A stretch of 64,000 bases of DNA from Evansella cellulosilytica DSM 2522 (lineage in GTDB: Bacteria; Bacillota; Bacilli; Bacillales; Salisediminibacteriaceae): contig NC_014829.1 of the NCBI RefSeq assembly GCF_000177235.2, positions 4,092,001 to 4,156,000 on the forward strand, in the 5' to 3' direction. Each line of letters begins with the position of its first letter. Position 1 is the stretch's first letter. A model generated the notes under the pieces. The model searched no databases. It was not told where the DNA came from and saw only the letters and a program-made list of their open reading frames with translations. This document shows positions 18,843 through 25,949 of this stretch, one piece after another. The position numbers and the translations under genes are program-made.

Positions 18843-20172
18843 CCGTCAACTCCTCCTTCCAAATTCCTTCTACCTCCGTTCCATCTATATCATGAAGTTT
18901 TTCACCAATTAACCTCGTTATTGTCGGTGCAAGATCAATGGCACGAACCTCTTCAATTACATGCCCTTCCTTTATAGCAGGACCACTTGCAATAAAGACT
19001 GCCTTCATTTCTTCTAAGTCTGGTGAATACCCATGCATCCCCTTAAATTTAGCTTGCTTTTGTATAACCTCCTCACCTTCAAAACCATAATGGATGAAGC
19101 AATCCTTCTCCATTTCAAATACGAGATCTGGACGGTGATCATCTAATTCATTTTCTACCGGTAATCCTAAAACACCGAACTGTTCAAGTTCATATACTGC
19201 TTTCACATGCTCTGTCGCTGCTAAAAGCGCATGCACTTCTTTTATGAGTTTTTGTTTTTTTACTTCGTCTGTTTCCTTGACGTACACGTAACCTGATCCA
19301 CCATTTGATACCGCAGCCACCTTCGTCTTTGTTCTAAAGTCTGAAGGGTCAAACCATCCTTTTTGATAGAAAAGAATATTAGGGTAAAAACTCCACGATG
19401 TATCAACAAAACCGTGATCAGAAACGACAAACATATTTGTTCTATCCCATAACCCCTTCTCTTTCAAAGCATCTATGACTTTCCCAATTTGCTCGTCAAT
19501 AAATTGCAAAGACCAATATACTTCTTTTGATCTTGTACCGTAATCATGCTGATAACTATCAGGCAGTAGATAATGCAGCATCATTAAGTTAGGCTGATGC
19601 TCTTCAATGAGGTGCTTCGCAATATCAGTTGTCAACGCATCCTGCATATGACCACGAGAATGATCCTTACTCCAGACTCCATAGTTTTCTACTGGTAATT
19701 GCTTTGCCTTTAATTCCTTCCAAAGCTGTTCAGAGGAAAATAATTCAAAAAGCTCCTGCTCATAAAACTCTGGAATGTTATGATCAATAGTTGGTGCAAG
19801 CTTCGTCTTCGGCCAGCAGATCGATGCTGTCGTCCAGTCTTTTTCCTTGGCCACATCATAAAATGTCTTTTTTAACACAGACTCTTCCTTTGTCCATGTT
19901 TTATCACCAAAGTGCTCCCCCACTCTTGGAACAGTCCGATCAATCACCCAATTCCCTAACACACCGTGTTTTTTCGGATAACACCCTGTTACTAAGCTTG
20001 TATGTATCGCCCACGTCGCTGTTGGAAAAATGCTTTTCATCCCTTTTGCAACAGTACCTTTTTCTATCAGTGCTTGAATATTAGGCAAGTCTACCTTCCC
20101 TTCGTCTAAATAAAATTGCGCCATTCCATCAATGCTGACGATTACGATATTGTTCTCTCTCTGAGCTCTCAT
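18805..20172 (-). CDS. Type I phosphodiesterase / nucleotide pyrophosphatase family enzyme (alkaline phosphatase superfamily)
   Basis: A 455-residue cytoplasmic metalloenzyme; no signal peptide. Family motifs are visible: VSIDGM (metal-binding Asp15), PTATW...TGCYPKKHG (nucleophile Thr, probably Thr53), VVSDHGF and KGMHGYSP (metal ligands). I start it at ATG 20172, eight bases after AAAGGAGG; an in-frame ATG at 20280 would run through the terminator hairpin and lacks a ribosome site. With a GlpP-type regulator before it and Ugp-type transport genes after it, it probably hydrolyses imported glycerophosphodiesters or a similar phosphodiester. The substrate is inferred. Confidence 0.85.
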   Translation of the reverse strand: MRAQRENNIVIVSIDGMAQFYLDEGKVDLPNIQALIEKGTVAKGMKSIFPTATWAIHTSLVTGCYPKKHGVLGNWVIDRTVPRVGEHFGDKTWTKEESVLKKTFYDVAKEKDWTTASICWPKTKLAPTIDHNIPEFYEQELFELFSSEQLWKELKAKQLPVENYGVWSKDHSRGHMQDALTTDIAKHLIEEHQPNLMMLHYLLPDSYQHDYGTRSKEVYWSLQFIDEQIGKVIDALKEKGLWDRTNMFVVSDHGFVDTSWSFYPNILFYQKGWFDPSDFRTKTKVAAVSNGGSGYVYVKETDEVKKQKLIKEVHALLAATEHVKAVYELEQFGVLGLPVENELDDHRPDLVFEMEKDCFIHYGFEGEEVIQKQAKFKGMHGYSPDLEEMKAVFIASGPAIKEGHVIEEVRAIDLAPTITRLIGEKLHDIDGTEVEGIWKEELTVGDYNNGYVKTK

Positions 20173-20193
20173 CCTTAATTCCTCCTTTTTTAT

Positions 20194-20275
20194 AAAAAAA
20201 GAGAGAGAGCAACGTGTATAGGAGAAAAACAACAAATAAGCATTTGTCGCTTCTCCAGTGTAGTTGCTTTCTCTC
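20194..20275 (-). terminator. Regulated terminator, probable GlpP antitermination target
   Basis: On the minus strand a 13-bp stem (GAGAGAAAGCAAC with GTTGCTCTCTCTC, one mismatch) is followed by seven Ts. The long loop holds a second hairpin (GGAGAA/TTCTCC). It lies between glpP and the phosphodiesterase gene. GlpP proteins act on such leader terminators in B. subtilis (glpD, glpTQ), so this is the expected control point; the binding itself is inferred. Confidence 0.75.
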
Positions 20276-20310
20276 ATCACTCGCTATCACACTGAAAATT
20301 ACATTTGTAA

Positions 20311-20898
20311 TTAAACATAAATATCTTGAAACTGAAGGTTCCATAAATGCTTTGCACTTACCGATAAGGATGTAGCCCCAGCCTCCAAGCTAGCTCTCAC
20401 TTCATCTTCCGTCTGTACTAAACCACTCGCTATGATCGGAATCTCTTCAAGCTCGTTACTAAAAAATTCAATTGTCTTCGGTATAACACCAGGCATAAGC
20501 TCAATTGCATCAGGCTCTGCAGATTTTATTGACTTAAACCCGTTACTCAAAGCAACAGAGTCTAATGTAAAAAGGTGTAAAACACCATATAGATTTACTT
20601 TTTTTGCTTCACGTATTAAATGCTTTTTCGGAGTCACAATCCCGTCTGCCTTCACGTGGTTAGAGATAAATGCTATCGTTTCTACATCTGTACTAGACAA
20701 ACCACGAACTAAATCGACGTGTATGAATGCTCCTTTGTTAGCTGCCTTTGCCAACCTCACTGCATCTATGATTTCATTAATACTACCACCCATAAAAAAG
20801 ATATTGTCTACCGGACTGTTAATTGCCATTGACACATCCTCTGGCGACCTTAAAGCAGCAATGATAGGCTTCTTTCCAATCATATGTAAAAGCGTCAT
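20311..20898 (-). CDS. glpP: GlpP-type glycerol-3-phosphate-responsive antiterminator
   Basis: A 195-residue TIM-barrel-like regulator: KKPIIAALRSPEDV at the start, FFMGGSI, HVDLVRGL, DGIVTPKK, ELMPGVIPK and SVSAKHLWNL at the end match GlpP. Known GlpP binds mRNA leaders when glycerol-3-phosphate is present and lets transcription pass a terminator. Here it is the first gene of a transport and phosphodiesterase operon, and a strong terminator sits 36 bases behind its stop. ATG follows AAGGAG. It is probably a paralogue dedicated to this operon. Confidence 0.92.
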   Translation of the reverse strand: MTLLHMIGKKPIIAALRSPEDVSMAINSPVDNIFFMGGSINEIIDAVRLAKAANKGAFIHVDLVRGLSSTDVETIAFISNHVKADGIVTPKKHLIREAKKVNLYGVLHLFTLDSVALSNGFKSIKSAEPDAIELMPGVIPKTIEFFSNELEEIPIIASGLVQTEDEVRASLEAGATSLSVSAKHLWNLQFQDIYV

Positions 20899-21256
20899 CA
20901 GTAACTCCTTCCTACTCCTTCTACATCTATAATCCTATCATCTCATTGTTAACTCTAAATTGAGGGACAGTAAAGCTTTTGTAAACTTTGTGAATGTGTG
21001 GAGTAGTTTGATTACACTAGAATATCTATTAATTATGTTTCTTGTTAAAATGTTTGTTCTGGTGAACTTTGTGTATTCTATTTTTCTATTGAGAGGATTG
21101 GTGCGCTATTATTACCTTTAAATTTGATTGTCTTTGTTTTATGGTAGCATTTACTCTTTACAGTGATCATACGCTTAGCACAAAAAAGCATAACTAGCAG
21201 GTTGTTTTTCTGCTAGTTATGCTTTAGCAAACTGTCATTTGTAGAATGCTGGCACT
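20899..21256. other. Intergenic region before glpP
   Basis: It contains the terminator of the monooxygenase gene (21182-21225) and about 280 bases of AT-rich sequence that should hold the glpP promoter. I could not assign -35/-10 boxes with confidence and saw no second GlpP-type hairpin here. Confidence 0.4.
21182..21225 (-). terminator. Intrinsic terminator of the monooxygenase gene
   Basis: A 16-bp perfect stem (AAAGCATAACTAGCAG / CTGCTAGTTATGCTTT) with a nine-base loop, followed on the minus strand by a run of Ts. Confidence 0.85.
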
Positions 21257-22321
21257 CTACTTCGCTGTATATTTTCTTATTGCTGGTAAAATTTCTGTTG
21301 CGATTATTTCAATATTTTTTTGTAGTCGCTCAAATGGTACGCCGCCGAAATCAATTTGTGCTGTGTAGCGTTGGTGTCCAAACACTTCATGCTGATACAA
21401 TATTTTCTCAATGATTTGTTGTGGGCTTCCGACATTCATGACGTTTTGTGTGTCAATCCCTTGTGCAAAGCTTTGTTGTGGGAATCCTTGGCCATTTGTT
21501 CGCTTCATTCCTTCATTAATATGCGGGTACATTTCTTCTATTGCCTGCTGTGAAGTTTCAGCAGCATAGAAAAATCCAGCTGTAGCTATTGGCAATTCTG
21601 TCGGATCAAAGCCGCTTTGCTCTGCCGCTTGTCGGTACGCATCTACCGTTCTCTTAAATACGGAGACAGGTCCACCTAAATGGGCCATAAACATTGGTGC
21701 ACCAACCGCTCCCGCTTTCAATGCACTTGATGGTGATCCTCCAACAGCACGCCAAATGGGCATTTTTCCTTGTTTCGGCCGAGGTATCACTTCTGCGTCT
21801 CGTAATGGCGCTCGAAATTCACCACTCCAATTGACTATTTCTTCTTCATTTATTTTTCTTAACAGATCAAATTTTTCTTCATATAGTGCTTCATAATCCC
21901 GAACATCATAGCCTAGCAATTCAAACAAACCAATTCTCGATGCACGCCCGGCTACAATTTCAGCCCGTCCATTGGAGATTAAGTCAATCGTCGCGAAGTC
22001 CTCATACACCCTTACAGGATCAGAGGTACTAATGATCGTAGAGGAGCTTCCTATTTTTATCTGATTAGTCGCTTGAGCTATTGCCGAAAGGACGACACTA
22101 TGTGCTTGCGTAGCAAAGAATGCTTGATGGCTTTCTCCTACACTAAAAAAATCTAGCCCTGCTTGATCGGCAAGCTTTGCATATTCTATGATTTCATTTA
22201 TACGCTCCTGAGCCGATATTCTCTCTCCTGTCACAGGGTTCGGCAAGTGATCTCCTAGCGTATATATTCCAAACTCCAGCCCTTTATTTTTATTAATACG
22301 ATATTTTTCCATGGGATTCAC
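21257..22321 (-). CDS. LLM-class (luciferase-like) flavin-dependent monooxygenase
   Basis: A 354-residue cytoplasmic protein with the luciferase-like barrel: EFGIYTLGDHLPNP at the start, GESHQAFFATQAHSVVLSAIA, KIGSSSTIISTSDPVRVYEDFATIDLISNGRAEIVAGR, and GGSPSSALKAGAVGAPMF. These are typical of the FMN-dependent LLM group that includes alkanal monooxygenase-like proteins of unknown substrate. It is divergent from an HxlR-type regulator, which probably controls it. The ATG follows AGGTGA. The natural substrate is not known; such pairs are often tied to quinone or electrophile stress. Confidence 0.88.
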   Translation of the reverse strand: MNPMEKYRINKNKGLEFGIYTLGDHLPNPVTGERISAQERINEIIEYAKLADQAGLDFFSVGESHQAFFATQAHSVVLSAIAQATNQIKIGSSSTIISTSDPVRVYEDFATIDLISNGRAEIVAGRASRIGLFELLGYDVRDYEALYEEKFDLLRKINEEEIVNWSGEFRAPLRDAEVIPRPKQGKMPIWRAVGGSPSSALKAGAVGAPMFMAHLGGPVSVFKRTVDAYRQAAEQSGFDPTELPIATAGFFYAAETSQQAIEEMYPHINEGMKRTNGQGFPQQSFAQGIDTQNVMNVGSPQQIIEKILYQHEVFGHQRYTAQIDFGGVPFERLQKNIEIIATEILPAIRKYTAK

Positions 22322-22475
22322 CTATCTTCCTACTATTAGTTTGCCACTTTATTGTTAGTTGCAGCACAATATTTTTCACGTGTCATTGTGTTTATTATAA
22401 AATAGAAGCCAACCTTTTATAAGTACGCACTAAAAAGTGGTATAGTATCAAAAAGGATACTGAGGAGGTGCCCGC

Positions 22476-22808
22476 ATGGAAAAGCTCCCACAAAATTGTC
22501 GTGTAGAGGATGCATTAAATATACTAGTAGGAAAATGGAAGCCAATCATTTTATTACATTTACTTCATCACGGAACAAAGAGGTTTAACGAATTGAGAAG
22601 AGAGATGCCTCGGATTACACAAAAAGTGTTAACAAGTCAACTCCGCGAGTTAGAGGAAGAGGACATTATCGAACGCGTCGTTTATCCAGAGGTGCCGCCA
22701 AGGGTGGAGTATTCCATCACAGAATATGGCCGAAGCTTGGAGCCCATTTTAGATGCGATGCACGAGTGGGGAAAAAAACATACATTATATAAGCAGCGAA
22801 AGCAGTAG
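22476..22808 (+). CDS. HxlR-family winged-helix transcriptional regulator
   Basis: A 110-residue regulator with the HxlR signature: Cys near the start (NCRVEDALNILVGKWKP), RFNELRREMPRITQKVLTSQLRELEEEDIIERVVYPEVPPRVEYSITEYG. The conserved N-terminal Cys is the redox or electrophile sensor in relatives such as YodB and CatR. It is divergent from the monooxygenase gene across 154 bases. GGAGG is well spaced from ATG. AGTATC-N5-GGATACT at about 22446 is a possible operator overlapping its leader. Confidence 0.9.
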   Translation: MEKLPQNCRVEDALNILVGKWKPIILLHLLHHGTKRFNELRREMPRITQKVLTSQLRELEEEDIIERVVYPEVPPRVEYSITEYGRSLEPILDAMHEWGKKHTLYKQRKQ

Positions 22809-22816
22809 GAGCAGTA

Positions 22817-22852
22817 TAAAAAACGACATTCCATTTTATGTAGAATGTCGTT
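22817..22852 (-). terminator. Terminator of the transglutaminase-like gene
   Basis: A 10-bp stem AACGACATTC/GAATGTCGTT with an 11-base loop; on the minus strand it ends in TTTTTT. It separates the convergent HxlR and transglutaminase-like genes. Confidence 0.75.
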
Positions 22853-22881
22853 CGTGCTATACTTCGAGGTTTTTACTCAGC

Positions 22882-24129
22882 TTATTCGACCTCCAAGTAA
22901 TAGCGCTCGTCAGTTTCATGCTCGGTAAAATGAAGCTTTCCTTCTTCATAAAGGATATGAGTCGTATAAAAGTCATTTAACTCCGTCAACTCACTGCCAT
23001 CCTTTTTTATCTTAAATAAATATCCACCATGACTAAAATTACTAAAATATAGCCAGTCGCCGCCAACTGCAATCTCATATGCCCTTACAGGTGCAATTTT
23101 TTTCTTATTCGTCCCGTCGATATTCATTTGATATAAGCTTTCATCATCTGTGTAGTAAATGATATTCCCGTGTCGTTGGCTATGCACTAGCTCTTCAAAG
23201 TAAGAAAATCGCGTGCTTGTTGCCTTAGGATAGTCCGTTTTTTCCCATTCGTGCGTTTGCTCTAGCTTATCATCTGTTATTAAAAAGTATTGATACGACA
23301 CTCTGCCTTCCCTATCAGGAACTGGGTCGTTCCACGTCGCATCTAGCTTATACCATTCACCATCGATATGAACTAAGTTCCATGAATGACCATTTCCGTT
23401 AGCTACGCCAACGACGTACTTCGATTCTACCCCCACTTCTCTCAGCAGTAAGTTCATTGCCTTCGTATATCCGTCGCACACAGCTACCCCATTGATGAGT
23501 GCCCCATAGGCTGTGAATGACAAAGGTGGAACTGTGTTATTTTCAAAGTTTTCATAGTCGTACACTGTGTTTAATACGACATAATCATGCAGCTCTATCA
23601 CTTTCTCTAAATCTGACATATTAGAAGAAATGAAACGATCAATGATGGTGTTTACTTTGTTGTCCAGCGCAGCACGCTTCGCTTCAATGTCCTCCTCAGA
23701 GTATAAGTAATTAAATTCTAACGTTCCGTCTGTCCAAAAATAACTTTCTTCATGATCAAAGTAAAAAATTTCAGGATGATCCTCAATAACTTGCAAGCGC
23801 GTTGCATAAACCTCCTCATGGTCCATGCTATATTGCGAAACATTGATATCTTCTTTTTGATCTAATAGTGCATGAAGTATCGCTTCATATAATGTGTCAA
23901 AGGGGAGCTGCTCCACCTCTCGCTCATACACAAGTACTTCGTCAATTGCTTGTTCTGCCGTCATTTCTTTCGATGGAGAAACGACGTTAGGTAATATTTC
24001 ACGCGTGTTGGAGGAAGAAGGCATATAGTAGCCTATTCTTTCGCTTAATCTATCCTCTTCTCCGCTTACGATGAACCACAATACTAACAACAAAGCCCCA
24101 AAGGCTATAATAGGCTTTATTTTCCCCAT
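22882..24129 (-). CDS. Membrane-anchored transglutaminase-like protein with C-terminal propeller-like domain
   Basis: One N-terminal membrane segment (about 5-22) then an extracytoplasmic part. The transglutaminase-like core (about 150-290) carries Cys218 (AVCDGY), His248 (NGHSWN) and Asp263 (KLDATWND), the standard triad. The last ~110 residues (GNIIYYTDDESLYQMNIDGTNKKKI..., WLYFSNFSHGGYLFKIKKDGSELTEL) look like DUF5050-type blades. Known relatives act as surface proteases or cross-linking enzymes; many are uncharacterised. ATG behind GGAGGTG. Function beyond the fold is not known. Confidence 0.85.
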   Translation of the reverse strand: MGKIKPIIAFGALLLVLWFIVSGEEDRLSERIGYYMPSSSNTREILPNVVSPSKEMTAEQAIDEVLVYEREVEQLPFDTLYEAILHALLDQKEDINVSQYSMDHEEVYATRLQVIEDHPEIFYFDHEESYFWTDGTLEFNYLYSEEDIEAKRAALDNKVNTIIDRFISSNMSDLEKVIELHDYVVLNTVYDYENFENNTVPPLSFTAYGALINGVAVCDGYTKAMNLLLREVGVESKYVVGVANGNGHSWNLVHIDGEWYKLDATWNDPVPDREGRVSYQYFLITDDKLEQTHEWEKTDYPKATSTRFSYFEELVHSQRHGNIIYYTDDESLYQMNIDGTNKKKIAPVRAYEIAVGGDWLYFSNFSHGGYLFKIKKDGSELTELNDFYTTHILYEEGKLHFTEHETDERYYLEVE

Positions 24130-24184
24130 GGACGCACCTCCGTTATTTGATACTTTTTACAGGTGGATATTATTTCCAATATCG

Positions 24185-24440
24185 TGCAAGCTAGTAAACT
24201 ATTTTTTTGGCTGTATTTGTGTGCTCTAGTTTCGTTTATGTTGGCAAACTATTTTTGGGTTTGCAGTGTGTGCCGCTGCGTTTATGCTAGCAAACTATAT
24301 TTTGGTTTTCCGTGAGTGCTTCGTTTCGTTTATGCTAGCAAACTAATTTTTGGTTCCTGTGTGCGCAGTTGCGTTTATGCTAGCAACTATATTTTAGTTT
24401 TCCGTGAGTGCTCCGTTTCGTTTATGCCAGCAACTATTTT
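24185..24440. repeat. Imperfect ~46-bp tandem array (about 5-6 copies)
   Basis: Copies of CGTTTATG(C/T)(T/C)(A/G)GCAA(A)CTAT followed by a T-rich and GTG-rich part begin at about 24233, 24279, 24327, 24372 and 24419, with a degenerate copy near 24189. The spacing is 45-48 bases. No coding potential. It lies immediately before the 52-bp array but has a different unit. Confidence 0.75.
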
Positions 24441-24651
24441 TGAAGTGTTGTGTTGCTAATAGTTGTTAGTGCAGTGAAAACTAGGAACTATAGGAACTCT
24501 CAACTATTATCTATTATAATATCATTTTCGAAAAAGAGGGAGATGGTATGTAGTGGAGATTACGGAGATTGGCGTCTTGCTTTGCATTTGTTTTAGGGGC
24601 AATTTTGCTTATGGTAAATGATTTTGTTGGTTGTGCTATGATTTCTTCTCT

Positions 24652-25223
24652 GAAACGGACGTTTTCTTGAGTGGTTTTCCGTTTATCGACTTATTCCTTC
24701 TATGAATGGAACGCTTTCTCGGGTAGTTTTCCGTTCAGAGACTTTTTCCTTCTCTGAACGGAACGCTTTCTCGGATAGTTTTCCTTTCAGAGACTTTTTC
24801 CTTCTTTGAACGGAACACTTTCTCGGATAGTTTTCCTTTCAGAGACTTGTTCCTTCTTTGAACGGAACACTTTCTCGGATAGTTTTCCTTTCAGAGACTT
24901 TTTCCTTCTTTGAACGGAATGCTTTCTCGGATAGTTTTCCTTTCAGAGACTTGTTCCTTCTATGAACGGAATGCTTTCTCGGATAGTTTTCCGTTCAGTG
25001 ACTTTTTCCTTCTTTGAACGGAACGCTTTCTCGGATAGTTTTCCGTTCAGTGACTGACTCCTCCTCTGAACGGAATGCTTTCTCGGATAGTTTTCCTTTC
25101 ATAGACTTTTTCCTTCTTTGAACGGAACGCTTTCTCGGATAGTTTTCCGTTCAGTGACTTTTTCCTTCTTTGAATGGAACGCTTTCTCTGGTGGCTTTCC
25201 TTTCTAACGCTTTTTCCTCACAT
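24652..25223. repeat. 52-bp tandem array, type 1 (11 copies)
   Basis: Units start with GAACGGAA at 24652, 24704, 24756 and then every 52 bases to 25172. Each holds CTTTCTCGG(G/A)TAG and, half a unit later, TTCC(G/T)TTC, which is complementary to GAACGGAA. So each unit can fold as a hairpin in two registers. There is no open frame or ribosome site. It runs without a gap into the type 2 array. Confidence 0.9.
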
Positions 25224-25772
25224 GAAAGGAATGCTAACCTACTTCATTTTCCTTTCTGACGCTTTTTCCTCACATGAAAGGAATGCTAACCTACTTCATT
25301 TTCCTTTCTAACGCATTTTCCTCACATGAAAGGAATGCTAACCTACTTCATTTTCCTTTCTGACGCTTTTTCCTCACATGAAAGGAATGCTAACCTACTT
25401 CATTTTCCTTTCTAACGCTTTTTCCTCACATGAAAGGAATGCTAACCTACTTCATTTTCCTTTCTAACGCTTTTTCCTCACATGAAAGGAATGCTAACCT
25501 ACTTCATTTTCCTTTCTAACGCTTTTTCCTCACATGAAAGGAATGCTAACCTACTTCATTTTCCTTTCTGACGCTTTTTCCTCACATGAAAGGAATGCTA
25601 ACCTACTTCATTTTCCTTTCTGACGCTTTTGCCTCTCATGAAAGGAATGCTAACCTACTTCATTTTCCTTTCTAACGCTTTTTCCTCACATGAAAGGAAT
25701 GCTAACCTACTTCATTTTCCTTTCTAACGCGTCTCCCTCCCATGAAAGGAATGCTAACTCACGCTCCTTTCA
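25224..25772. repeat. 52-bp tandem array, type 2 (11 copies)
   Basis: Units start with GAAAGGAATGCTAACC every 52 bases from 25224 to 25744 and are nearly identical. TTCCTTTC lies 25 bases after GAAAGGAA, so the arms stay complementary although both differ from type 1. Same period and layout as type 1, but higher internal identity, which suggests more recent spread of this unit. Confidence 0.9.
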
Positions 25773-25949
25773 ACAGCACTATTAGCAGCCTTCAAATACC
25801 TCTCTCATTTTCCAAAACTTCCCTTCGTAAAACACCGTGCAAACACCCTATTCCTCACTAGAAAAAACACTCTAGTTCTTATATATGTTGTATAATAAAC
25901 TACACAACTTAACTTTTTTTTATAAAAACTATAGAAATTAGGAGAATAT

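Noticed and set aside
18805-20280. Longer start (20280) for the phosphodiesterase
   Set aside because: The extra 36 codons cross the terminator hairpin and lack a ribosome site, while ATG 20172 has AAAGGAGG at ideal distance.
24652-25772. CRISPR array
   Set aside because: Regular period, but the whole 52-bp unit repeats and there are no unique spacers; no cas genes are nearby.
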